DNA of 7,844 nucleotides from Thermoplasmata archaeon (GTDB taxonomy: Archaea > Thermoplasmatota > Thermoplasmata > RBG-16-68-12): contig JAJYKG010000095.1 of NCBI GenBank assembly GCA_021788795.1, positions 1-7,844 on the forward strand, given 5' to 3'. Positions 1-5,594 of this stretch are shown here, in pieces. Position 1 is the first letter of the stretch; each line of letters opens with the position of its first letter. The notes beneath the pieces were generated by a model. That model searched no databases, was not told the origin of the DNA, and saw only the letters and a program-made list of their open reading frames with translations. The translations under genes were made by a program, and so were the position numbers.

Positions 1-794
1 GTGTTGTCCGCCTTCAGGATCTCCCGCTGGTAGACGCTCGTCGAGGAGGCGATGATGTGGAGCAGGGAGCCCGCGATTTCCGTCGTCACGGCGCCGGTCA
101 TGAAGACGATGATCGGGAGGATCTCCGGCGTCGCGGACAGGCCGGGCTGCGGTGCGATTTTCACGTTGAAGAGGACGAGGAGGAACATGAGAATCGGGAG
201 CATGAGCGCCAGCACGATGCTGCCCGCTTTCCGCGCGCCGACCCCCTCCCACGTCATCGCCATCGAGATGATCGTGAGGGGCACGCCGAGCACGGCGAGG
301 GGGTAGATCCAGGGGAGGAGGACGGCGGGGAAGAGGTTGCCGCCCGCGAAGAGGATGACCGACGCCACCAAGAAGAAGAGGATCATGCCGAAGACGCTCA
401 TGACGAAGTGCCCCGAGAGGTACTGCCGGCGGTACGGCTCCCGCTTGAGCCGGGTGGCGTCCAGGGAGGCGAAGGCGCCCGCCGCGGCGGGGATGAGCCA
501 CAGGGTGTAGTCCGGGAGGAGAGGCAGCGGGGGGGCGGCGGGGTTGACGCTGATCGCCCAGATCAGGATCGCGTCCGCGAGGAAGGCAACCGCAGCCACG
601 ATGCCATAGCCATGAGCGTGGCGCCCGAAGGTGAGTTGGAGCAGGCCCTGCTGGGCCGCCTGGGCGGCCGGGCTCGGGGGCGCGTTCTTCGACGTCCGGG
701 GATGTTCGTAGGTCGGACGGAAGGACGGCGCCGTCCGCGGCGCGGGCTTGGGCTTAGGGGTCGACCGAGAAGTCGACTTCTTGGGTTTGGCCAT
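1..794 (-). CDS. Polytopic membrane protein, unknown function (3' end cut by window)
   Basis: I read this on the minus strand from an ATG at 794-792; it stays open for 264 codons to the left edge, so the C-terminus is missing. The first ~55 residues are rich in Lys, Arg, Pro and Ser (begins MAKPKKSTSRSTPKPKPAPR) and look like a disordered, basic cytoplasmic tail. About six hydrophobic segments follow, near residues 63-82, 97-111, 128-150, 159-180, 190-211 and 224-247. A basic stretch (RLKREPYRR, about 115-123) lies between segments 2 and 3, as expected for an inside loop. The last visible residues (about 251-264) are more polar and may begin a soluble domain outside the window. I recognise no family, so no function is given. 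A TATA-like box at 851-860 sits about 60 bp upstream. The gene is divergent from the peroxiredoxin. Confidence 0.8.
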   Translation of the reverse strand, partial: MAKPKKSTSRSTPKPKPAPRTAPSFRPTYEHPRTSKNAPPSPAAQAAQQGLLQLTFGRHAHGYGIVAAVAFLADAILIWAISVNPAAPPLPLLPDYTLWLIPAAAGAFASLDATRLKREPYRRQYLSGHFVMSVFGMILFFLVASVILFAGGNLFPAVLLPWIYPLAVLGVPLTIISMAMTWEGVGARKAGSIVLALMLPILMFLLVLFNVKIAPQPGLSATPEILPIIVFMTGAVTTEIAGSLLHIIASSTSVYQREILKADN

Positions 795-850
795 GACACT
801 GCCCCGCCGTCACTCCCGTCGGCGTGTTCAGCCGACCAACCCGGCACACC

Positions 851-860
851 CTATTTAAGA
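851..860 (-). promoter_or_regulatory. TATA-like box for the membrane-protein gene
   Basis: Read on the minus strand this is TCTTAAATAG, an AT island in GC-rich intergenic DNA. A start about 25 bp downstream would leave a leader of roughly 30-35 nt before the ATG at 794. The box is nearly symmetric, so plus-strand use cannot be excluded. Confidence 0.5.
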
Positions 861-869
861 TGAACGGGC

Positions 870-884
870 CGGATATCTTATCCG
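870..884. repeat. Inverted repeat CGGATA-N3-TATCCG, possible operator
   Basis: Perfect 6-bp arms (870-875 and 879-884) flank a 3-bp spacer, in the 186-bp region between the divergent membrane-protein and peroxiredoxin starts. It lies 10 bp upstream of the minus-strand TATA-like box. The size and placement fit a dimeric regulator site, but no regulator is encoded nearby. Confidence 0.4.
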
Positions 885-949
885 ATATTCTCGCGCTTGA
901 GAGCAAGAACCGCGGCGCTCTTTTTCCACTCCCCGCGGAAAGGCGTGGA

Positions 950-958
950 CGTTAAATC
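950..958 (+). promoter_or_regulatory. TATA-like box for the peroxiredoxin
   Basis: TTAAAT at 952-957 is an AT island centred about 26-27 bp before the GTG at 981. That is the usual archaeal TATA-to-start distance, so the transcript could begin on or next to the GTG (leaderless). Confidence 0.5.
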
Positions 959-980
959 GGGGGCCCGCTTGACCTTCCCG

Positions 981-1442
981 GTGGTCGCCACGGTCGCGGT
1001 CGGAGACAAGGCTCCGGATTTCAAGCTCCAGGCGGACGACGGACGCACGGTTTCGCTCAAAGATCTGCGGGGGAAGAAGGTCGTCCTGTACTTCTACCCG
1101 AAGGACGACACCCCCGGGTGCACGGCGGAGGCCTGCAGCTTCCGCGACAACCTGGCCCGCGTGACGTCGAAGGGCGCGGTCCTCGTGGGCGTGAGCCGCG
1201 ACGACCATGCGAGCCACGAGAAGTTCCGGGACAAGTACCACCTGAACTTCCCCCTCCTGAGCGATGACGGGGGCGTCGTAACCGAGGCGTACGGCGTCTG
1301 GAAGAAGAAGAAGCTGTACGGCAAGGAGTTCATGGGGATCGAGCGGACCACGTTTCTCATCGACGAGGGCGGGAAGGTCGCCAAAGTCTGGCCCAAGGTC
1401 AAGGTCGAGGGGCACACGGACGAGGTCCTCGCCGCGCTCTGA
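981..1442 (+). CDS. bcp: Peroxiredoxin, BCP/PrxQ type (atypical 2-Cys)
   Basis: This is a thiol peroxidase that reduces H2O2 and organic hydroperoxides in the cytoplasm, using thioredoxin-like donors. From GTG 981 the protein has 153 residues, normal for the BCP/PrxQ family. The N-terminal VGDKAPDF (about 7-14) and VVLYFYPKDDTPGCTAEAC (34-52) are diagnostic. Cys47 in the PxxxT/SxxC context is the peroxidatic Cys, and Cys52, five residues on, is the PrxQ-type resolving Cys. GVSRDDHASHEKFRDKYHLN and FPLLSD further on also fit the family. The frame is open upstream to TTG 897, with alternative starts at GTG 945 and TTG 969. I prefer 981 because family members start just before VGDKAPDF and because of the TATA-like box about 27 bp upstream. 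The ASCH gene follows after 15 bp, suggesting co-transcription. Confidence 0.93.
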   Translation: MVATVAVGDKAPDFKLQADDGRTVSLKDLRGKKVVLYFYPKDDTPGCTAEACSFRDNLARVTSKGAVLVGVSRDDHASHEKFRDKYHLNFPLLSDDGGVVTEAYGVWKKKKLYGKEFMGIERTTFLIDEGGKVAKVWPKVKVEGHTDEVLAAL

Positions 1443-1457
1443 GGATTCGCAAGGTTC

Positions 1458-1847
1458 ATGGCCCGCGGGCCCATCGCGGCGTTCGAGACCATGCTGCCGC
1501 CCAACGCCGCGCCTCCGAAGACGCTCGTGATCCGCTACGCGGGTGCGGAGAAGAAGCTGCGCGACCAGTATGTCTACCAGACGTACCTGTCGATGCAGGC
1601 GCGGGATCAGATGGCCCTTGTCCCCGGCAACCGCCTCGTCATCCGCTTCGGCGAGGAGGTCGTGGGGGAGGGCCAGGCGATCCTCGTCGAGAAGATCACC
1701 CTGGCGAAGCTGACGCGATACGACGCGATCTCCGCGGGCTACGAGTCCGCGGAGGCCCAGAGGAAGCACCTCCTCGAGACCGTCCTCCAGGGCGTCCGCA
1801 AGCCGGAGCAGGCGGAGTTCTACAAGATCCTGTACCGGTGGCTGTGA
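1458..1847 (+). CDS. ASCH-domain (PUA-like fold) protein
   Basis: This 129-residue protein looks like an ASCH/PUA-like domain. PGNRLVIRFGEEVVGEGQA (about 56-74) forms the expected beta strands around a central Gly-rich turn. It is followed by ILVEKITLAKLTRYDAISAG (about 75-94), where the family has a strand and then the 'da...G' segment, and then by a helix (YESAEAQRKHLLETVLQGV). ASCH domains are predicted nucleic-acid (RNA) binders; some members have been given enzymatic roles, but nothing here indicates a specific one. The C-terminus (EFYKILYRWL) is typical of a closing strand or helix. The start is ATG 1458, with a weak AAGG at 1451-1454. Only 15 bp separate it from the peroxiredoxin stop, so the two probably share a transcript. 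ATG 1491 is an alternative start. The family call rests on pattern recognition alone. Confidence 0.7.
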   Translation: MARGPIAAFETMLPPNAAPPKTLVIRYAGAEKKLRDQYVYQTYLSMQARDQMALVPGNRLVIRFGEEVVGEGQAILVEKITLAKLTRYDAISAGYESAEAQRKHLLETVLQGVRKPEQAEFYKILYRWL

Positions 1848-1865
1848 GCCGCAGCCCCTGTCGAA

Positions 1866-1877
1866 GCGCTTAAGCGC
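1866..1877 (+). promoter_or_regulatory. Palindromic TATA-like box (GCGCTTAAGCGC) upstream of thyX
   Basis: This perfect 12-bp palindrome has a TTAA core in otherwise GC-rich DNA, about 70 bp before the thyX ATG. Transcription starting ~25 bp downstream would give a leader of about 44 nt, consistent with the Shine-Dalgarno at 1927-1933. It would also place ATG 1887 upstream of the transcript start. Confidence 0.5.
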
Positions 1878-1926
1878 GCCTGGGCGATGGGCTTCCCGCG
1901 GAAAAGGGCCTGCCAGGTCGGGAACG

Positions 1927-1933
1927 AAGGAGG
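1927..1933 (+). promoter_or_regulatory. Strong Shine-Dalgarno deciding the thyX start
   Basis: AAGGAGG lies 7 nt before ATG 1941. It is the best ribosome-binding site in the window and selects 1941 over the upstream in-frame ATG at 1887. Confidence 0.75.
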
Positions 1934-1940
1934 ACCGCTC

Positions 1941-2762
1941 ATGAAGTGGGTCGAGCCCCAGATCTACAAGATTGGCGAATCGCGAATCAACCGGCAGGAG
2001 GCGGCCCGATTCCTTGAGGACATCGGCGCGCACGACTGGCTCGTGAAACAGCCGTGGTATACCGCGGCGTCCTTGGACGAGGCCAACTCGGCGGAAGCGA
2101 TTACGGAGATTGCCGGGCGCTCGTGCTACAAGAGCTTCGGCCTGGGTCTGAACCCGAACATCACGCGAATCCGGCAGGGCAGCACGGAGTACCTGGCCAA
2201 CGTCCTCGCGAAAGGCGACGGGTCGATCCTGGAGCATGCCGTGGTTCAGTGGATCTTTCGAGATGTGTCGCGCGTCTTCACCCACGAGCTCGTGCGTCAT
2301 CGTGCCGGGGTGGCGATTAGCCAAGAGTCCCTGCGGTATGTGCGTCCCACCGAGCTGCGGATGACCATGGTCCCCGGCTCGGAACTGTCGCGCATGGAGA
2401 ACCTGGACGAGCTCGGCCGCGCGATGGAGGCGAACTTCGCGAGGTACCAGAAGCTCTCCGACGTCACGATCCGGGACGACATGAGGTTCGACGAGAAGAA
2501 GGCGTGGACTTCCGCGCTGCGCCGGATGCTCCCGGACGGCATCGCCACGACGATTGTGTGGTCCGCCAACCACCGGACCCTGCGCTGGGTCCTCGAGATG
2601 CGGACGGCCCCAGGCGCGGAGGTCGAGATGCGGTACGTGTTCGACAAGGTCGGGGAGATACTCGTCCGGGACTACCCCAATCTCTACCAAGACTTTGAGC
2701 GGCGACCCCACGTCGACGGCGTGGGGCATCAGTGGATCCCCCGGATCCGTTCGAAGGTCTAG
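1941..2762 (+). CDS. thyX: Flavin-dependent thymidylate synthase ThyX
   Basis: ThyX methylates dUMP to dTMP using methylene-tetrahydrofolate and NADPH through bound FAD; the active enzyme is a homotetramer. From ATG 1941 the protein has 273 residues, a little longer than many ThyX proteins. The core is clear: SILEHAVVQWIFRDVSR (95-111), then HELVRHR with the signature RHR at 119-121, then ISQESLRY with S130 and R132, and the C-terminal block SANHRTLRWVLEMRT (208-222). RHR and S130 are separated by eight residues (122-129), one more than the classic RHRx7S. The C-terminal 'AQWE'-like block reads AEVEMRYV. These differences suggest a divergent ThyX subfamily, not a broken gene. It has its own promoter-like palindrome and a strong Shine-Dalgarno. 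It ends 10 bp from the convergent ABM-like gene. Confidence 0.95.
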   Translation: MKWVEPQIYKIGESRINRQEAARFLEDIGAHDWLVKQPWYTAASLDEANSAEAITEIAGRSCYKSFGLGLNPNITRIRQGSTEYLANVLAKGDGSILEHAVVQWIFRDVSRVFTHELVRHRAGVAISQESLRYVRPTELRMTMVPGSELSRMENLDELGRAMEANFARYQKLSDVTIRDDMRFDEKKAWTSALRRMLPDGIATTIVWSANHRTLRWVLEMRTAPGAEVEMRYVFDKVGEILVRDYPNLYQDFERRPHVDGVGHQWIPRIRSKV

Positions 2763-2772
2763 TCCCTCTGGG

Positions 2773-3078
2773 TCACGCGGGGTCCCGAATCTCGTACGCC
2801 GTGAGCTCGGGCGGCTGAGTCGTCAGCCGCATCAGGGAGAAGAAGTCGCTGCCCTGGCTTGGGTCCGACCGAAGCCTCCCTTCGAACGCCCGCAGGCTCG
2901 TCTCGTGTCGGAACCGCGCCACGACGATGAGCTCCGTCGAAGGGTGCTGGCACTGGGCCACCCAGGCGTCCTCGCACCCGTCCGCCGCGCGCAGGGCCGC
3001 GACGTGCCGCCGCAGGATCTCGAGTCCCTCGGCCTCCGCGCCATCCCGGAACCGGTACCGGCTGAACCGGACGAACAC
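2773..3078 (-). CDS. Small ABM-like (antibiotic biosynthesis monooxygenase superfamily) protein
   Basis: Starting at GTG 3078 the minus strand encodes 101 residues, the usual size of a single ABM dimeric ferredoxin-like domain. The layout fits. An N-terminal strand (VFVRFSRYRFRDG) is followed by a helix (EAEGLEILRRHVAALRAADG), then a strand pair (CEDAWVAQCQHPSTELIVVARF) with the typical 'E-LIVVARF' sequence, then a helix (HETSLRAFEGRLRSDP) and a last strand (PPELTAYEI). Family members include quinol and heme monooxygenases as well as proteins with no known activity, and I see no residue that selects a substrate. The frame is open upstream to 3252, but that part lies over the zinc-ribbon gene. 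The domain begins at the GTG, and an A-rich box about 32 bp upstream fits a leaderless start. It is convergent with thyX. Confidence 0.65.
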   Translation of the reverse strand: MFVRFSRYRFRDGAEAEGLEILRRHVAALRAADGCEDAWVAQCQHPSTELIVVARFRHETSLRAFEGRLRSDPSQGSDFFSLMRLTTQPPELTAYEIRDPA

Positions 3079-3104
3079 GGCCCGCCAACCCCGCCTCCCG
3101 GGAA

Positions 3105-3115
3105 GACCTTTTCGC
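3105..3115 (-). promoter_or_regulatory. Weak A/T-rich promoter candidate for the ABM-like gene
   Basis: On the minus strand this contains GAAAAGG, centred about 32 bp before GTG 3078. It is a poor match to a TATA box, and only the spacing and the absence of a better AT island support it. Confidence 0.25.
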
Positions 3116-3130
3116 GCGACGGACTTCGTC

Positions 3131-3140
3131 AACTTTATCT
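3131..3140 (+). promoter_or_regulatory. TATA-like box for the zinc-ribbon pair
   Basis: AACTTTATCT is centred about 31 bp before ATG 3166, in the 87-bp region divergent from the ABM-like gene. No Shine-Dalgarno precedes ATG 3166, so a leaderless or very short leader transcript is likely. Confidence 0.5.
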
Positions 3141-3165
3141 TCCGCCCGCACGCTCGCACGATCCG

Positions 3166-3375
3166 ATGTTCAGTCGCAAGAACGTGGGAGGGCAGCCGGA
3201 GAAATGCCCCAAGTGCGGAGCGGAGAAGGTGTACTTCGTCCAGCACGCCCACGGCAACTACCCCATCCTCGACTACGTCTGTCCCAACTGCGACCTCGGC
3301 GGGGAGCAGGGCGTCCCCGAGTGGTACAGCTCGCCCGACGGCAAGGGTTCCTCCCCCCAGGACAAGAAGGAGTGA
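3166..3375 (+). CDS. Small zinc-ribbon protein (69 aa)
   Basis: Starting at ATG 3166 this encodes a 69-residue protein. CPKC at 14-17 and CPNC at 39-42 form a C-x2-C...C-x2-C zinc ribbon, with a hydrophobic, aromatic strand segment between them (KVYFVQHAHGNYPILDYV). The tail after about residue 43 is polar (ends SSPQDKKE) and probably disordered. Size and pattern resemble the single zinc ribbons common in archaea, including transcription-related TFS/RPB-type ribbons and uncharacterised ones. The TFS catalytic DE dipeptide is not present here, so TFS is unlikely. The start is the first ATG after the TATA-like box. The next gene, also a zinc ribbon, begins 18 bp downstream, so the two are almost certainly one transcript. 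Function is unknown. Confidence 0.85.
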   Translation: MFSRKNVGGQPEKCPKCGAEKVYFVQHAHGNYPILDYVCPNCDLGGEQGVPEWYSSPDGKGSSPQDKKE

Positions 3376-3393
3376 GGGACCGGGGGAGCCTCG

Positions 3394-3615
3394 ATGGCGG
3401 ACGTCGTCATCCGCGCGTACCGCGTGAGCGGCTACGTCCTCGGGCCCTGCCCCAAGTGCACGAAGGAGTCCCGCGGCCTCGTCATGTTCGAGGACTACGC
3501 CCTCGGCTGGGAGTGCCTCGAGTGCGGGGAGATCGGCCGCGCGGATCGCGTGGACTGGATCGAGGGCTCCGACCCGAACGCCGAGGAACTCGGCGAGGGC
3601 GCGGATTCGTCATAG
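3394..3615 (+). CDS. Second small zinc-ribbon protein (73 aa)
   Basis: This 73-residue protein has CPKC at 19-22 and CLEC at 41-44, again a C-x2-C...C-x2-C ribbon with a strand-rich middle (RGLVMFEDYALGWE). It opens with MADVVIRAYRVSGYVLG and ends in an acidic tail (EGSDPNAEELGEGADSS). It has a GGAG Shine-Dalgarno at 3385-3388, 5 nt before ATG 3394, and follows the first ribbon gene by 18 bp. The two share the fold but little sequence outside the Cys pairs, so they may be paralogues or simply cooperating partners. The last six bases of its stop region overlap the end of the convergent TPR-zinc-finger gene. Function is unknown. Confidence 0.85.
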   Translation: MADVVIRAYRVSGYVLGPCPKCTKESRGLVMFEDYALGWECLECGEIGRADRVDWIEGSDPNAEELGEGADSS

Positions 3616-4200
3616 GACGCCGCAGACCAGGCAGATGCCCTGGCCGTGGCACTCCTCGCATTTCGACTCCATGCCGAGGCGGCGCTTCGACCCGCGCCCG
3701 CGGCAGCGCGGGCAGAACCCGGAGTCGCTGCACCGCGGGCACGGCGTCGCGATCTTCTTGATCGTGTAGGCGACCTGGCGGTTCTCCGGGTTCGCGGCCG
3801 CGATCGCCTCGAGGATGGCGACCGCCTCGGGCCGCCCCTGGGCCCGGTCGCGGCGGAAGGCGAGGGACGCCTTCATCATGAGGGCCTTCTCGTGCCTCGG
3901 GTCGGCGGCTAGGACCTCCTCGATCGCCGCAGCGGCCTCCTCGAAGGCCTGGGCGACCTCCGGGCTGTCCTCGAACTCGACGTCGTACGGGATCTCGCGC
4001 GCCACGATGTCTTGCCGCCGGAGGTCCCGCGCGCGGCTCGAGAGGCGCACGGCGAGGGCGAGGTGCAGGGCCGCGTACATCTCCCGCACCTCCGGGTCGT
4101 CCGGATGCTCGCGGCGGGCGCGGTCGACGAGCTTCCGCGCCTCATCGGGTTGGCGGCGCTCAAGGGCTCCCTTCACGGGTGCGAGGACGTCGTCGGCCAC
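3610..4200 (-). CDS. TPR-like protein with C-terminal DnaJ-type zinc finger
   Basis: From GTG 4200 the minus strand encodes 196 residues. Residues 1-150 are helical and TPR-like: ALERRQPDEARKLVDRARRE followed by PDDPEVREMYAALHLALAVRL, then AFEEAAAAIEEVLAADPRHE with KALMMKASLAFRR, and EAVAILEAIAAANPEN. The C-terminus carries four CxxC pairs starting at Cys154, 163, 181 and 190. The two middle pairs match the DnaJ repeat CxxCxGxG exactly (CPRCRGRG and CEECHGQG). In DnaJ, repeats 1+4 and 2+3 bind one zinc each, and the same pairing is possible here. No J-domain or HPD motif is present, so it is not a canonical DnaJ. A substrate-binding or scaffold role is an inference. Its 3' end overlaps the convergent zinc-ribbon gene by 6 nt. 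The PIMT-TPR gene lies 82 bp upstream on the same strand, but this gene has its own palindromic promoter box. Confidence 0.85.
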   Translation of the reverse strand: MADDVLAPVKGALERRQPDEARKLVDRARREHPDDPEVREMYAALHLALAVRLSSRARDLRRQDIVAREIPYDVEFEDSPEVAQAFEEAAAAIEEVLAADPRHEKALMMKASLAFRRDRAQGRPEAVAILEAIAAANPENRQVAYTIKKIATPCPRCSDSGFCPRCRGRGSKRRLGMESKCEECHGQGICLVCGVL

Positions 4201-4229
4201 GGCGGTCGCCGCACGACAAGAGGGCGCGC

Positions 4230-4239
4230 GGCTTAAGCC
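4230..4239 (-). promoter_or_regulatory. Palindromic TATA-like box (GGCTTAAGCC)
   Basis: This perfect 10-bp palindrome with a CTTAAG core lies in the 82-bp gap before the TPR/zinc-finger gene, centred about 34 bp before GTG 4200. It resembles the thyX box at 1866-1877. The predicted leader is under ~10 nt, so the transcript is nearly leaderless. Confidence 0.5.
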
Positions 4240-4282
4240 TGCCCACCGAGGGCTTCGGGGTCCCCCGGGCGGCGGTCCCCGA

Positions 4283-5557
4283 TCAGCCGAAGTAGCCCCG
4301 CCCGCCCTCGAGGCGGCGGAGGAGCTCCTGGGCCGGCCCGTAGTCGGGGTTCACGCGCAGGGCCGCCTGGAGGCTCTTCCGGGCCTTCTCTGGCATGCGC
4401 TTGTGCAAGTACACCCGCGCGAGGTTTGTGTGCGCGTAGAAGTGGCAGCAGTACCGCGAGGCGAGGATCGCCTTCTCCAGCCACGGAATCGCGTCGTCGA
4501 GCCGACCGAGCTCGATGAGGTACGCGCCCAGGTCGTTGTACGGGTTCCCGAACGCAGGGTCGATTCCGATCGCGCGCTCGCACTCACGGATGGCCTCATC
4601 GTATCGGCCCATGTAGCTGTAGGTCCATCCGAGGAACGTGTGGGCCTCCGCGCTCGGGAAGAGCCGCGCCGAGCGCTCGTACGCGTCCGCGGCGCGCTCG
4701 AGCTCCCCTGCGCTCTGGAGGATGTACGCGGCCTGGAAGGACCGTCTCGCGGACCACTTACTGGGGTCGGGGTCCGAGGCAACCGTTTCGGCGTCCAGGG
4801 GACCGCCGAGGAACGTCTCGTCCGCGACGTCGCGGAAGTGCTCGTCGTAGTGGCCGGTGATTCGCCCCTCCCAAGCGTGGACCAAGAGGTCCTCGATGGC
4901 AAAGAGGTGCCCGAAGTCCACCGCCTTCACGTGGTCCGCCGTCCGCGGCCCCGCCGCGATGCGGTGTGGCGTCTCGCCTAGCGTCACCTGCGCCGTCTCC
5001 CCCTCGCGGCGGAGGACCGTCACGAACGCGAGGTCGTGGACGCCGCGGCCTCGCGACACCAGCGTGCCCGGGTCGGCGAGGTGGGCGAGGAGTTCGGTGA
5101 GCGTCGCACCGCGCTGGTCCATCACGAGGATGCGTTCGAAGTTCTCCGACGGCGGCTCGGGCACGACCCGCACCTCGCCGAGCCCCGCCGCGGCCAGCCG
5201 CTCCTGCGTGACGGAGCGCAGCTTCTCGTCCGTCTCCGCGACGACGAGCTTCCCCGGAGACACGATCGCGGCGAGGAGGGCGGCGGGGTAGCCGCCGCGA
5301 GCTCCCGCCAGGAGGGTCGTCTGGCCCGGCCGCAGACCGAGGAGGCCGATGGCGGAGACGAGGCACCGCAGGGAGGGCATCGTCGGGGCTTGGCGGGACT
5401 CGAGCGTCGGGATGGGCATGTCCGCGTAGGCGAGGGGTCGGAACGCCTCGGGCAGGAAGAACTCCAAGTCGACGGCGCGGAACGCCCGCTCAAGGTCCGG
5501 GTCCTGGAGGAACCCCTGGATCTTCAGGTCGGCGACGACATCCTCCCGAGACCGCAT
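4283..5557 (-). CDS. PIMT-like methyltransferase domain fused to TPR repeats
   Basis: From ATG 5557 the minus strand encodes 424 residues. Residues 1-~200 resemble protein-L-isoaspartate methyltransferase: DLERAFRAVDLEFFLPEAFRPLAYADMPIP (about 21-50), a Rossmann-like core (LRPGQTTLLAGARGGYPAALLAA, 75-97), an acidic residue region after strand 2 (VVAETD, 105-110), and a late PGTLV...LAFVTVLRR block (163-184). The SAM-binding motif I reads LLAGARGGY where active PIMTs have a VLEIGxGSGY-type motif. The normally conserved GYGQTIS block is replaced by TLESRQAPTMPS. Catalysis is therefore doubtful. After a linker (about 201-270) come about four TPR units (273-410), each with A/G-Y and D/E-A-I patterns. 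The protein probably acts in the cytoplasm, binding proteins. A longer reading frame extends upstream to 6097 but lies antisense-phased over the aldo/keto reductase, so it is not used. Confidence 0.8.
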   Translation of the reverse strand: MRSREDVVADLKIQGFLQDPDLERAFRAVDLEFFLPEAFRPLAYADMPIPTLESRQAPTMPSLRCLVSAIGLLGLRPGQTTLLAGARGGYPAALLAAIVSPGKLVVAETDEKLRSVTQERLAAAGLGEVRVVPEPPSENFERILVMDQRGATLTELLAHLADPGTLVSRGRGVHDLAFVTVLRREGETAQVTLGETPHRIAAGPRTADHVKAVDFGHLFAIEDLLVHAWEGRITGHYDEHFRDVADETFLGGPLDAETVASDPDPSKWSARRSFQAAYILQSAGELERAADAYERSARLFPSAEAHTFLGWTYSYMGRYDEAIRECERAIGIDPAFGNPYNDLGAYLIELGRLDDAIPWLEKAILASRYCCHFYAHTNLARVYLHKRMPEKARKSLQAALRVNPDYGPAQELLRRLEGGRGYFG

Positions 5558-5594
5558 GGATGGGCTGCTCCGGAGTGACAAGTCGGGGGTTGGG

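Noticed and set aside
57..863. A 268-codon plus-strand frame at the left end
   Set aside because: The translation is an Arg/Glu/Gly/His-rich composition with no domain, antisense to a well-formed membrane protein with six hydrophobic segments.
914..930. T-run (CTTTTTCC) as a terminator
   Set aside because: It sits upstream of the peroxiredoxin with no plus-strand gene ending before it, so there is nothing for it to terminate.
855..2729. A 624-codon open frame on the minus strand
   Set aside because: It lies antisense over the peroxiredoxin, ASCH and ThyX genes, which have clear motifs. The translation is Arg/Leu/Val/His-rich low-complexity sequence typical of antisense frames in GC-rich DNA.
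3610..3615. Six-base overlap of convergent genes as a regulatory device
   Set aside because: Small tail-to-tail overlaps of stop codons are common in compact archaeal genomes; no further structure is visible.
3815..4981. A 388-codon plus-strand frame
   Set aside because: It is antisense to the TPR/zinc-finger and PIMT-TPR genes; its composition is Arg/Ala-rich and unordered.
5570..5584. GGAGTGACA, shared with 6645-6653 and a related minus-strand copy near 800-812, as a conserved element
   Set aside because: The orientation relative to genes is inconsistent and the match is short; it is probably chance or Shine-Dalgarno-like sequence.
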